From assembly GCA_022818135.1 (NCBI GenBank), contig JAFMSR010000006.1:38958038-39022037 (forward strand): 64,000 nt of DNA. The letters are read 5' to 3'. The translations under genes and the position numbers were made by a program. Numbering within the stretch: the first letter of the stretch is position 1; each line of letters opens with the position of its first letter. Source of the stretch: Saxidomus purpurata. Its lineage: Eukaryota > Mollusca > Bivalvia > Venerida > Veneridae. Of this stretch, positions 24,813 through 36,700 are shown piece after piece. Below the pieces are notes generated by a model. It was not told the DNA's origin, did no database searches, and worked only from the letters and a program-made list of their open reading frames with translations.

Positions 24813-25511
24813 AGTCCCTTAACAACATAATATAGAAACAACAGCATGACAATTTTACTACACGACGGTTAAGGTTTCGGGACCTGCTACTGATCATGTC
24901 TCCTTGTGTAAGAAAGTTGGGATATTCTGATGAAAAATATGTTACAGAACCAGTCATTATCTGCACTGAAAGTCAGGTAAACTGTAAAAGTAACTTAAAT
25001 ACGACTGAAGCGGCTTTTAACACATACAACCAAACACTAACGTCCCAAACATTCTACATTGTATATCAAATCCATATTTGACTCGTACACCCGTTCGTCT
25101 ACTAGAATCGATAACATCGCGAATGATTTATTGAAACTATACAAATTAAGTAAACCATACAAAAAAGGTAGTGTATCAACAAGTTAATATAGAAAGAATT
25201 GCAGGATATAATTCTGTGTAATAGGAGTGTCGATGAACGGGGTGCTTTATTTCCAACATTAGGTTTAATACCTTTAAACTTGCTGTACAATCTTATGATG
25301 TATCTCAATCGGAAAGGTTTCATACCGAAAACAATAATCATTGAACTCTGCAACCTCTGATTTTTCTTTTGAACGTATTGTGTATAGGGACGAGCCCGCG
25401 ATTTTACATTGTATAGTATAGCAATATATGACAATGTTTTTCACTTTTTTTTTTTTCCAAATAAACTCAATGATTGACTCAATATACTAGTTTTTAGTTT
25501 ATACTAATTTA

Positions 25512-25673
25512 TTGTAGCTCGCTTTACGCTTACCGAGCCACTCTCGAGTCCACTCCCTGGAAAAACCAGTACTGGTGTCATATGAGGAGGTATGATCGTG
25601 ATGCCCGTTGGGCTCGAACCCGCAACCTCCGGGTTGAGCGGCAGACACCTTGACCTCTACACCACCGCTCCTC
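25512..25673 (-). mobile_element. tRNA-derived SINE
   Basis: On the minus strand it starts GGAGCGGTGGTGTAGAGGTC, an A-box, and about 40 nt later has GGTTCGAGCCC, a B-box, in tRNA-like spacing. A non-tRNA body follows. Pol III promoter architecture with a degenerate tRNA fold points to a SINE and not a functional tRNA. Confidence 0.8.
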
Positions 25674-25789
25674 TGATTGACTGTTGTGTGTTGTTCCAAG
25701 TACGTGCACAAATATTAGTAAACTAATTATTCATAGTGCGTTATTTTTGGTATCACAATAGTATGGTTGCTAACTGACCAAAGACTATA

Positions 25790-28185
25790 TTTGTTATTGC
25801 TGGCAAAGTTAAATAACTCAAGAATGTATTGCGGAGCAAGATAATGTCAGGCTATGCAAACAAGTACAGCCGTATGATAGAAGCATCTCTCTGCAAATGT
25901 CACCCATTGTAATTCATCAAGCAAGAGCGTCCTACAGGTTCATGAAGATTCTTGCTCAGTACTCTTGCTTGTAGCTTGAACATAGTATTTAAGCACATTT
26001 TTTCCGATTCACCATATCAACAATAGTCCATACATGATAAAATGTAAGCACTATAGCACATAAATTTGATGTCATCAGTTAAGTAACTACAAACTCGTTT
26101 TAGAAGGGCAATTTTAGAATTGATTTTGAAGCATACTTTGATAAGATGCACATTCCAACATTCCAAGATAAAGTATTATCTACATAAATACCCAGAACAT
26201 TATGAACAGCAATGTCTTGCAAATATGTTTTATTTAGTGTCGACTTCAAATGTAATTCTTCATTTACTTATGTACTTGCTACATACATTTTGTTTTTGTA
26301 TTGTCTTCCGGCATGCCATTTAACCCACTTAATTATGTCGTTTATATATTTTTTAAAGTTTACATTGTACAATTTGAATATCGAAATCTGATTCATGAAG
26401 AGTTGAGTCATCAGCAAATAAATCAGTATTGCCTGATGTTGTTTCAAAAGCAATGTCATTTATACATAATACAAATATTAACGGCCCAAGTATAGAGCCC
26501 TGGGCAACCCCAGAAGTATCTTGCAGTGCATACCAGCTTTATCAATCTTACTCCTGTTAGACAGATAAGATGTAAATAATTTAATGGTGTTTGAAGAAAA
26601 GTGGAATAACTGGAGATTGTGTAAAATAATTCTATGATCTACCAAGTCGAAGACCTTTCTTATATCTAAAACAATTGCCCCTACATATTCTTAAAGTCAA
26701 TGTCGTTTAGCCACGTATCAATGACACGAATTAATGGTAATTTGGCATGGATTTTGCTGCTGCGCACTTTGTAATATTTTGGTATTTTGGAAGCTGACAA
26801 GCGATGTGTTTTTTGTAAAATTTTGAAAATGGTAGACAACATTGATATTGGACGATAGTTACTCTGATCTTCTCTCTTACTATATTTGAAAATTGGGATA
26901 ACAAATGCCTTTTCAGGCTTGTCTGGAAAAACCACGTTTATCTATATTTTGATTAATATGGACAATTGCAGGAGATCTGCAGACACCGCAAGCTTTTTAA
27001 ATTCTTGGATCAATACTGTCCAATCCTGTTAATTTGTTAAGATTTAATTTGTCAATAATATTCTTTTCTTCAAAAGCAGAGTTGAATTTTAATTGAAACA
27101 AAGTGTGTTTCAATTTACTTTGAAGTACTTTCTGAAGACTTGTAATGTTTTCTTTTACAAACAAGAGCTGTCCCTCGTAAGTGACGAATGACCCCAACAG
27201 AAGAGATATCTCACAGTCTGGGTCATGTAATTTTAAAATCCTTCCGTGCATGGCAGAGTTACCATGCATACAGAATTTCATTACTTTTAAACTCTAAGTG
27301 TGACCTTAACCTTTGAGGTGGGTCTTGCACACGACACGTCGTCTTGATGTGCTGAACATCTGTGCCAAACAATTTTAAAATCCTTCAATCGGGACAAAGT
27401 TACAGTCCAGACACGAATGTGTGCATATATAAAGGATTCCATTACCTTTAAAGTGTGGCATTGACCTTTGACGTAGATACGCGGGTCTTGCACGCGCTAC
27501 GTCGTCTTGATGTGCCGAACATATGTGCCAAGTTATTTTAAAATCCTTCAATGTATGACAAAGTTACAGTCCAAACACGAATGTGTGCAAATATAAATGA
27601 TTCCATTACCTTTAAACTCAAAGAGTGATCTTGACCTTGCGGTAAGGATGTGTGACTTGTACGCGACACGTCGTCTTGATGTGCTGAACATTTGTGCCAA
27701 GTTATTTTAAAACCCTTCTATGCATGACAAAGTTACAGCCCGGACACGGAAAAATGTAAGAACGGACACACGGACGGACGTTCTAACATATGTATACTTG
27801 TGTGGCTCCATTATTGTTCTCTATCCATTGTTATTTTAGCCCAGTAAGAGAAAACATAGCCACATAAGAGCTTAGGGAATGAATGACATCAAAGAGTATT
27901 TAATGTTACCTATTGTTCCTATAGCCAACTTAGTATCCAAATGTCAGCACGGACGGACGGACGGAAAGACAGGCGGACGATGCCATTTTGATATGCCCAC
28001 CTTTTGGGGCATAAAAAAGATGTCTTTTCAATAATATTTGATATACATGTATTTATAAAATGTTCATTTAGAGCATTTAGAATGTTATACAGGCCTTCTA
28101 TTATTGTGTTGTGATACAAGAGTCTTGCTCGTGTTTGATTATCTTGATAGGGGAGTAGGTGTATAGTGAGTGCAAACATCGTTTA
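25790..28185 (-). pseudogene. second decayed LINE ORF2, split by a nested repeat
   Basis: Minus strand: a 5' piece (28180-28020) with LNEHFINTCISNIIEKTSF continues after the nested repeat as VKENITSLQKVLQSKLKHTL (about 27155-27100). Then FVIPIF, NYRPISMLSTIFKIL (about 26890-26830), VIDTWLND, a LFADD-type catalytic box recoverable across a frameshift (about 26430), LLKRVCSYLTDDIKF (about 26090), and ELQWVTFAERCFYHTAVLV (about 25920). This is a CR1/L2/Jockey-like LINE, heavily mutated. The two halves joining in sense shows that the repeat at 27159-28018 inserted into it later. Confidence 0.8.
27159..28018. repeat. nested repeat element with tandem internal units (acaagagctgtcc ... ggggcataaa)
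   Basis: Left end acaagagctgtccctcgtaa, right end ttttggggcataaaa. The interior holds three to four diverged copies of a roughly 140-170-bp unit with ttaaaatccttcaa, gacaaagttacagtcc and cacgtcgtcttgatgtgc, then a (GGAC)n tract. It interrupts the LINE relic. A 195-bp copy with the same ends lies at 40312-40508. No coding capacity. Confidence 0.75.
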
Positions 28186-28189
28186 AGTG

Positions 28190-28700
28190 AGAAAACTGAG
28201 AGCAAACTTTAGACGATGGCGGATGACGTGTTTTTTAACGAGGTCAAGCGGATTTATACCAGGGAAAGTCATTTTCTTTACACTATGAAATTATATGAAT
28301 AGGCCGTGAGTCAAGGGTTATATGTAACCTTCACTCGGTTATTTGTTTCCATCCGCAACGGTTCTAAGTTTTGAAGTTATTGAATGTTGAATTAGATCAG
28401 GTGGAAGCTTTCACGAATAGAAACCGAAAGTGCCCCGGCCATTTTTCAAAATTTTCACCCAAATCGATAGATGTTGAGGCCAGAGATTGCTTGTTTTACG
28501 AAAAATTATATTGGAAATATTTACTTGCACTTCATTGCGATCACGAGTGTTTTCATACTCAAATATCTTCGTTTAAACACATTTTGGAGACAAACTTTAT
28601 ACTTTAATACTTTTTAAAGACAAATTTGCCACGCGCTTCACTTAGTATACGACTTGTTTGACGTCGTCGAGATTCCCTGTTGATTTTAGGCTGTATCTAC
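28190..28700. other. intergenic, nothing recognised
   Basis: No supported gene. A 78-residue ORF on the plus strand has no motif. Confidence 0.35.
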
Positions 28701-28705
28701 GAGTC

Positions 28706-28985
28706 AAAGTTGAAATTGTGAAATCGTGAAATAATGAAGATGATATCGTGAATTTGTGACTTCTTGAAATCGCGAAACTATGAAATCCTGAAGTTGAAAT
28801 CGTTTACTCGTGAAGTCATGAAGTTGAAAATCGTGAAATCATGAATTCGTGTAATAATGAAGTCGAAATCGTGAATGTTTTGAAATCGTGAATGCATGAA
28901 GTTTAAAATCATGAATTCATGAAGTTGAAATTAAAATCATGAAGTTGAAATCATGCAGTTGAAATATTGAAGTTAAAATGTTATC
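28706..28985. repeat. degenerate short-unit repeat (tgaaatcgtgaa / gaagttgaaatcatg), block 1
   Basis: Irregular reiteration of tgaaatcgtgaa, gaagttgaaatc and atcatgaattcgtg words over 280 bp. A second block is at 29325-29460. Confidence 0.8.
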
Positions 28986-29324
28986 ACCGGTCTTTCGAAA
29001 TAAAGTGATGAAAATAATGATAAAACATATTTGTACAGGAAAGATTTTAAGGTAGACGGATGATTTTGTCCATTGTCTTTATTGAAATTGTCCATTTTGT
29101 TGTCTGTCAGAGGACTGGTTGAGGATGTAAATATAAAGAATGTTCAAAGCTGGTACAGAGTGCACGAAGTGAAGAAAATCTATTTTTTGTTATTTAATTT
29201 GTATATCATTTATATCAAACTTAATTGTAATGTCCTTCTAGTCAATGGCCGGTGGAAAAATCGTTTTTCGATAAAAATAACAAAACAAAATGGCCGCTGT
29301 CGGTCTCGGTATTTAAAGAGTGGG

Positions 29325-29460
29325 TATAGCGAATCGCGAATCGTGAAATCGTGAATTAGTGAATTTGAAATCGTGAATTCGTGATTTTGAAATCATGAAT
29401 TCGTGAATTTGAAATCGTGAAATATTGTTATCACGAAGATGAAATCGTGAAATATTGACA
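29325..29460. repeat. degenerate short-unit repeat, block 2
   Basis: Same word set as 28706-28985 (aatcgtgaattcgtgaattt). Both blocks are followed within 35-60 nt by a similar 'caccggtctttcg / caccacttgtctttcg' segment, so block plus flank may be one duplicated unit. Confidence 0.75.
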
Positions 29461-29469
29461 TTGACATGT

Positions 29470-31900
29470 CACCACTTGTCTTTCGTACATTGGCCTTAAT
29501 TGCCATTTTTCGCAGATCAACGGTCAAAAAAAATTTTCATCTTGCTTTATTATCTTATTTTCAAAACTAACTTATCAATTGCTATGTTTGTTACAGGATA
29601 TGGCTATTCCTTTGTCATTGTGGATCCAGGGTTCTGTTATTGAATGAAATTGTTATACAAATTCATATTTATTTATTATAACTATGGCCATTTTCATTAT
29701 TCTGTGAGTATAAATAATTGATTGATGTCTTTCTTCAAATTATGACGGTCACTTTCAACGGTTATATGACGTTAAAATAGAGCCCTCAGTCTACAGGTGT
29801 TGTCTATATGTTGATTTCTCATAAAGCATGGCCTTCTCACTATTTGCTTGTATACATTTAAAACATAATGTGGCTTTCTTACATAATTGATAAAATAACG
29901 TCAAAACATGGAAAACACCTCTAAGACATTTTTACTTCTATAAGTTTCAAAGGAATTCAAGGACATACCTATATCTGACCTTCTGGCACCTTCAAAATAA
30001 ATTGCAGCCCTTCGACAAAATAGTGAGAGGCAACCTACCTTAGTCAGACCTACCCGTACATTGGGCTTCCAAAGAAAGGGCTCTAAATAAAGTGCTTTTA
30101 CAAATGCTGAGAATCAACCCGGGAGGAAACGAGACCATACTAAAATAGTATACTTTTGTACATGGGCACGGTCAGGTCCTGTCTTCAGTACAGCTCCCCA
30201 TCACAGACACCTACCTCAAAGACAAAACATCATTTCCAAGAAAGGTCCAAAACCAGCTAACACCGAGTAGAGATCCCGTCGCTAGATATAAGCATGTTGC
30301 ATGAGAGGGGAGATTTAGTGGCTAATCAAAGAGCCGAAGGTGAATACAGGGTCGTCACATATTATCAGGCGGTTAAAATGAAGCAAAGTTGAAGTACAAC
30401 AAGGATGAATAGCACCTGCTGGACTGATGGCAGCAAGTCACTATGACAACAAGACTATGCACAGGACATAACACAGCCAATTCCTGCACGTACTCAAAAA
30501 TGAAACTGTCCCGATCATCATTCTGATCAAGCAACTAATCAAGTTTGAGCAACATAGAACTAAACTCTGGCGTGTCAGTATACTTATAACCACATATCGT
30601 AAGTAATATGGCAGAATGGAAGACCTTCGGAAGACTACATATACATTATTCATTTTTGTGGTCTAGGTGATAGCAAAATAGGAAAATTGACATTTGGGTA
30701 TGTTGTTTTATAGTGTCTCTGTTGTTATTTTTCTATAAATAACGATGTAGTTATGGCAGTTTTTGAATATAATTAAAGACCTTACGCAATCAGGTTTGAT
30801 CCATTTCTTATGTGAAAAAAGGAATAGGATGAATCTGACAGAAACAGCATCCTGAGTAGCACCTAGACTGATTTATTCATGTTCATTCCGGACTTCATGA
30901 CAACTGTTTCGCCTGTTCTATAAAATTATGCAGTTCAACCTCGCCCAAGCCATTTGCATTAAGCAGTCAATACAGATGTATATAAATTGTTATTTTGATA
31001 TTAAGTACACCTGTACTGAGCAACCATCTACGTTAATGCTTTACGTAGAATGATTTAAACACACTGGAGCGCATAGAAATTCAAACGCTGTGGAAGAAGG
31101 GCGAATTTCAGATTGCCAATCATTTGGCATTCAAGTTTATGGAATCCAACATTTGGCCTTTGCTTGGCTTAAGGAATATAGTTGTTAGTTACAAACAAAT
31201 TGTGGTAAAAATCGTAAGGTCACAACCATACAGTATAAGCAGTGAGAGGAGACATTACAGTATTACTTACCCTCTTACACTAGAGAGTATAAGGAGCGAC
31301 AACTCTGCGAAGGAGATTGAGTATTAAGTATGAAAGTAGGTTTATTGTATATTTATGCTGTTTGGATGTCTACACTGAACTAATTTACCAGCTAAATTAG
31401 ATAGATAATTAAACTCACAGTTATAAGGGAATGTTTTGGAAAAAAAACAAGAAAAGTATTTATTTGCCTATAAATTATCGAAGATAATGATAATTATGAC
31501 GTTCTTCGAACGGTTTCAATAAGGCATAGTATAAACCATTGGCCTTTGAATAGTGCTGGCCAACAGAATAAACAGTGTTCAAAGTATGTAGAAATAAACT
31601 TTAAGTAGTGTTCTCCTTTTATGTTTACGGGGCTGTGCTCTATCAAGGCTTTAATTACATCCGGAGAATTAAATAATCAAAGTACTGAAAGGGGGATTTC
31701 GTAAATGTGTTGCATAATCAACGTACGGAAAGTACCAGAAACTAGCAAATCGTGTTTGCTGTTCTTGGACGATTATTTCCACATATAAGGATGGTTTTTG
31801 GCCAAATTATATGTTAAATGATCTTGATCGTTTGCAGTTTCCAATGATTAGAAATATCACAGGACACACCAAAACAAATTCTATAAAAACACATGCAGCT
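29470..31900. other. intergenic, nothing recognised
   Basis: Mostly AT-rich. The stretch 29950-30450 is richer in GC and has scattered coding-like segments, perhaps a decayed mobile element, but I recognise no motif. Confidence 0.35.
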
Positions 31901-32020
31901 CAACAGAATTAACATTTATTTCAAATAAAAAGACAGACTGTACAGAAAATATGGTGGTGTCCCCTCAGCTAGTGATGATGATATTTGTTGTGTTCTCGTG
32001 TCGTTCGTATATTTATACAC
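31896..32020 (-). other. locus 4 terminal exon, probably 3'UTR
   Basis: A good acceptor (tatgtatttacag) at 32021-32033 opens an exon that runs to the AATAAA at 31920. If joined directly to the phase-1 shared exon it reads R-V-stop, which would release a soluble protein without a helix. If joined after a helix exon it would be non-coding. Confidence 0.5.
31915..31920 (-). terminator. polyadenylation signal of locus 4
   Basis: AATAAA on the minus strand about 100 nt after the last acceptor of locus 4 at 32020. Confidence 0.6.
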
Positions 32021-32423
32021 CTGTAAATACATAAAAACGTACATTAATATAACAGAAAAAATCATAAATGCATTTTATAACATATTTACTGAAACAATTA
32101 TTTTTAAATATAAAAGTACGAAATATATCTAGATCTTACTTACTTATGTCTAAGAATATAAAATTTAATCTTAACTTCATTAAATAAACATGTTTTACAA
32201 CAAATGAATTAAAAGATTAAAATGTCACATTGAACAGTGGCATTAAATATTAGACTGGAGTATGGCTACAGGGGGGTGAATTAACAAAAATGCTAACATG
32301 TTCATTTCAGTGGCAAAGATAGATTTGGTTTTTGAATAAAGTGTTATTTCGCATTACACTTTTCGCTTTACACTTATATCTGAGTGAATGATGAAACAAT
32401 ATAATAACCTTGGAAGATCTAGT

Positions 32424-32518
32424 TTAGCGGGACACCTGCACGCCTATGGTGTTGTTGGTAGATGAGGAATTGTTGAAGAACAGTATTAAGATCAGAAACA
32501 ACCCACCGATCAATGCCA
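32424..32518 (-). CDS. locus 4 alternative helix exon d
   Basis: Acceptor gtgtaatttcag. Encodes LALIGGLFLILILFF, then NNSSSTNNT and GVQVSR, stop. Shortest tail of the four. Confidence 0.7.
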
Positions 32519-33964
32519 CTGAAATTACACAAATGAATATCGTTAGTCTTCCCGAAAAGTTAAACGCGTGGTTGTGACCCAACGTGCAAAGTTAAACATG
32601 GCGTCTTAACGACTGTATCCGGTCCAGACTGGAACCAGAGACAGTCACAGAAAACACAGCATTGAAACTTTGCGATAATTGATCAAGCCAGGTACCAGTG
32701 TAAGAAACACAATTTTTGCCAATTTCCGGGGGAGAAAATGGTGTACTAGTATCTACCTATTATCCCTGAACGAAAATGGCGTCATCGGCGATTGAGCGAC
32801 TCGTTGAATTAAATCCGCCGCTAAACAACAGGAGGAATATAAACAGGAACCCGATCAATGCCACTGTAACAATAACGACATCACAACTATATGATTATAA
32901 CCTTTTTATATCATTCCAAAGGGTTAGGCAGCTTTAACGACCTGTATATTTGGGCCGGTAGTAGTATTAGTGAACCCTCCGCTAAACAGCAGCATAATCA
33001 CGAATATTGCCCCTATTAATGCCACTGTAACGAAGAACGGGAAGTAGATAAAGTGAGTATTAACCTTGTAAAGTGTACCGTATCTATCCAGATATATAAC
33101 TAACTTGGCTTGACGATGGTGAAAAGAAGGAGGAGTTCGAGTTATTATTTCCACTGAACAGCAGCATAAATATGAACAGGAAGCCGATGAGTGCAACTGC
33201 AACAGAAGGCAAAATTTCTCTTCTTATAAACAACGAAAGGGCGTCAACAGAAGTTAGTTTTTTTCATACTTATAGTGCAATAAAAAGGAATGTTCTTTAT
33301 TACTATTACCAAATTTTGAGCCTTGAAATGGTGAAAAAAATATCAGATTTCCAATTGGTGAAAAAAAAATGGGACTAACACAGCCAGACAGACAGACAAC
33401 AGAAACAGAAGAAGCTTATTGCCTTAAGTTGCAGGCACCGGCCCTTAACTCCTGTCAAGAACTTTGGTGTTCCTATATATGGACCCGGCTCTAACTCTTT
33501 TTAATGATAAAAATATTTAGTAACATAAATATGTATTACTTAGAAAATGAATCTCAAAAAACATACATTTTATTCAATCACTATATTTTGTCATATGTTA
33601 TAATATCTAAATGTGTAATTAATTAAATAAAGTTTCACAATTGTTAATTTACTTATCAGACGAATATTTTGAAAACATATTTAACGATTTTAAACCGAAG
33701 ACTATTAACTTCAAGATCATAGGTTCATTTGAAAAATGATTTCATGAAATAAAAGCGTGAAAACGTAATAAGATAAGAAAGTAATACTGTTCAAGATTAC
33801 GTACGGAATCCGCCGTTTCCAAATCCACCGCCGCCACCGCCGCCGTAGTATCCTTGTGAAACGGGATAATAGGAGTATCCACCACCGTACCCGTTGGCCT
33901 GAATGCCTAGGATAACACCCATCAGGCAGACGATCGAGAGCAGGCTCATTGTTGTAAGCTTCAT
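32424..33964 (-). CDS. small signal-peptide/Gly-Tyr membrane protein, locus 4, with four alternative helix exons
   Basis: Shared coding exon 33964-33805 (53 codons plus one base): signal peptide MKLTTMSLLSIVCLMGVILG, then GYGGGYSYYPVSQGYY and a Gly run ending FGNGGF, phase 1 at gtacgt. Downstream are four exons with matching phase, each preceded by a strong acceptor and closed by its own stop: a 33196-33084, b 33024-32924, c 32863-32760, d 32518-32424. Three of them start L-A-L-I-G. They predict 90, 86, 87 and 84 residues. Gaps between exons a-b and b-c are only about 60 nt, so they cannot be separate genes. Choice of acceptor selects the anchor and tail, with downstream copies left in the 3'UTR. 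Tails are rich in Ser, Thr and Asn. No named family recognised. Confidence 0.75.
32760..32863 (-). CDS. locus 4 alternative helix exon c
   Basis: Acceptor cgttattgttacag. Encodes LALIGFLFIFLLLFSGGF, then a mixed tail with STSRSIADDAIFVQG, stop. Confidence 0.72.
32924..33024 (-). CDS. locus 4 alternative helix exon b
   Basis: Acceptor gttcttcgttacag. Encodes LALIGAIFVIMLLFSGGF, then TNTTTGPN and a slightly basic end, stop. Helix and SGGF turn are closest to exon c. Confidence 0.72.
33084..33196 (-). CDS. locus 4 alternative helix exon a
   Basis: Acceptor ccttctgttgcag. Encodes LALIGFLFIFMLLFSG, then an Asn/Ser-rich tail (NNNSNSSFF) ending YISG, stop. First helix exon after the shared exon. 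Confidence 0.72.
33805..33964 (-). CDS. locus 4 shared signal/Gly-Tyr exon
   Basis: ATG lies 7 nt after the acceptor ttgttgaag. Signal peptide followed by a Tyr/Gly-rich low-complexity segment with seven consecutive Gly. Ends phase 1, as at loci 1-3. Confidence 0.78.
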
Positions 33965-34222
33965 GGTGGACCTTCAACAATAAACGCATGTGAAAATGTA
34001 TAAATAGTCTTTAATAAAGATTATGTACGACCGTGTATTAAAATGATATGTTTTACTCCTTTATTGTCGTAGATTATCAAAATTTCATGTTATGTATTTA
34101 TCTGATATGCGCCATGGTTGAGGCAGTCTCAGTCAAAGTAGAACTTTATACTGTATGACACAGATACAGTCTTTAATCGAAGTATATAAAAATAGAGGCA
34201 GATGATATATAAAAATGCTTAC

Positions 34223-34305
34223 CTAGTCTGTATGCAGCCCCGGACACAACTGGATATTTGCTTGAAGAAATGTGTCGGAAATATACTTCGAATCGAGCTT
34301 TTTAT
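34223..34305 (-). promoter_or_regulatory. TATA box and 5'UTR exon of locus 4
   Basis: ATAAAAAG on the minus strand (34305-34298), then a leader that ends at the donor ag|gtaagc (34223). Same promoter/leader-exon layout as loci 2 and 3. Confidence 0.6.
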
Positions 34306-34309
34306 CCTA

Positions 34310-35960
34310 CTGTCAGTAGTATGTCATCAGTAGTCACGTGATCTGTAAAGCCTGTTTCTTACAATATATTGGTTGTTCAGCTTCCCGTTGCTGTACATCC
34401 CGCCCCTTCCGGTTGTCAGACATCTGGTAAAAAATTCGGATAACTTCCATGGCTAACATGCTCCTGGTACACTCCCGGAGCAGACTATAAATTTAATGTC
34501 AATGTTAGACTTTTATTTAATGTTTGTTTCCTCCATAAAAATTCATTTGAATAAAATGTCTCGAATGATTATTATATTTAACAATCAAGATGGTGAAATG
34601 GCTTTAGGGTCAAACGGACAAATGTGTGAAATTTTGTTTACATGTATTTAATTACAAATTGACCTTCATATATCGACAACTAAGGCAGTGTGTAATAAAT
34701 ACAGATTTAAAGCAGCTCGTTCACAGTTTCCGGGAAAATTTCATATCTCCAAAAATGGTATACTAAAATATAAAATGTGAAAGTAATTGCTAGAATGAAC
34801 AATACAACTAAAACTCTAATTTGGAGTTTCAAATATTGGTGAGCTGGGGTTTACGGCACCACTGTAGTATATGTTTATATTTGAATTTCAAAAGCATTTT
34901 TAACGCTAAATAATTTTGTAGAGTATGATTTCAAAAAGACCGATATCTATTTATTATATACATTAGATATATTTAGTGTTTCACCAAAATCTGAGAGCGA
35001 GCAGCTTTAAACAATTAAAATGAAAAAGGAAATTGAAATATTATGTATTGAAGAGTTACATTCTATATAAGAGATTCCTTACCGAAAATAATTTGGAAAG
35101 GCTTTGATTGATGTATATACAACTGAAACCCCGTTTCAATTCAATTCACTGCCATTCATTTTTAAATAAACATGTTTTAAGAACCCGATATTAAATTATA
35201 TTTTCTGGAAGAATGTCTTTAAGTTATTGGTGAATAACAAAAAACACCCATGTTATATTCTTGTACTTCTGAGACGGTCCCTGGACACTAAGTGTGACTT
35301 TTTTTTCGAAACTACATTTTCCTCTCTCTTGATTGTGAGGTACTCTTGTGAACGCCACTCTTACAATTTTGATACCCGGAATTTTACAATTAAACCTGAT
35401 TTCTTATTTACATTCTAGATAAAGCACATAGAGTGTATCTTTTCTATATTATAGCTCACCTGTCCCCGACTTCACGAAAATGCATAAGTAATGCTCAACT
35501 TATTTCAACTGTTACCAGTCCCTTGTATGTTTATTCATTTAAAGAATTCGAGTTTGTAAGAATCGTATTTACCCATTTATTACATTTATATACACTTGTA
35601 AGTATTTGTTCAGGAATTATTGTTTTATAGAAAGTAATATATATGAGTAAATTCTTATATTTTATTTTAAATACTTTTATCTGAAATAAACTTTAAAACT
35701 ACTTTTGTTGCTCTATTAGTGATGGTGGAAGTCATTGCGGTTCTTATTATTATGGGGTTCTCCACGGGGAATGAAAATACTATATTTCCAAATGAATTTT
35801 TCCGGATTATTTTGTCAAGAAAACATAAAATAAAAAGAAAATTTGTTTGTTTCAGTGAAATATCAATTTTATTTCACCCGTGAACATCAAAAACACTGAC
35901 ATTTTCACTCGTGGTTACGCCACTCGTGAAAATATCAGTATTTTGGGCTTTATCGTTGTA
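34310..35960. other. intergenic, nothing recognised
   Basis: AT-rich, no supported gene. A short 'cccgtgaacatcaaaaacactgacattttcactcgtgg' type segment at its right edge looks repeat-like. Confidence 0.35.
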
Positions 35961-35966
35961 AAAACC

Positions 35967-35967
35967 C

Positions 35968-36006
<39 letters not shown>

Positions 36007-36155
36007 CCAAAAAAAAAACCCCCCCCCCCCCAAACCAACCAAAACCCCCAACCCCCCCCCCAAAAAAAAAAAAAAAAAAAAAAAAAACCCCCCCAAAAAA
36101 AAAAAACACCCAAAAAAAAAAAAAAAAAAAAAAAAAAACCCCCCCAAAAAAAAAG
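35967..36155. repeat. long mixed poly-A/poly-C tract
   Basis: Almost 190 bases made only of A and C homopolymer runs. ORFs over it (poly-Lys/Pro, poly-Phe/Gly) are meaningless. Possibly a sequencing or assembly artefact. Confidence 0.9.
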
Positions 36156-36700
36156 AAATAAATTTAATATTCCACTGAATCAAACAAATATCCTCTTTAA
36201 ATGTTAAGAATACGAAATAGATATGTTAGGTTTTCGCTCTGAGACTTTTCTTACTGTTGAATGTCATGTTATAATAATGCATTATTTAACTGTCACTCAG
36301 AGCTCCAGAACGAAAAGAATTGAAAAATTGATAAAAGCGTGATTCCAGTTTTATATACATGTAGTGTGCTAAATTAAGCTTGTAAACAAACGCGGATCAA
36401 TAATGTTAAAGGTGCATTCAGTGAACAAATAAAGAAGTTTAATCTTTAGTGATTAAAGTCGGTATTCTTGTGCCTGTATGACCCCCGAGAAAGCTCTTGT
36501 GTTCAGTTTTAAGCAATTAAACATCATGAAAGTTAAAATAATAGTACAACTTACAAATTTATATTTTATTTAAGTGTCACATGTAAAACAGTTCACATAC
36601 AATTATACATACAAACAGTTACTAAAAGCAGTTGATTGTTCTACACCCAGCCAAAAATGGCTTATGAGACACTGGCACTATTTTGACATTTTTATATATA

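Noticed and set aside
24622..24966. ORF with LFIY repeats resembling a membrane protein
   Set aside because: Translation of the (AAAT)n microsatellite.
25512..25673. Functional tRNA gene
   Set aside because: A- and B-boxes are present, but the sequence does not fold into a clean cloverleaf and has a SINE body attached.
25499..25711. 70-residue ORF with VEVKVSAAQPGGCGFEP
   Set aside because: This is the tRNA-like head of a SINE read as protein, not a gene.
35874..36183. Poly-Lys/Pro and poly-Phe/Gly ORFs
   Set aside because: Frames of the A/C homopolymer tract.
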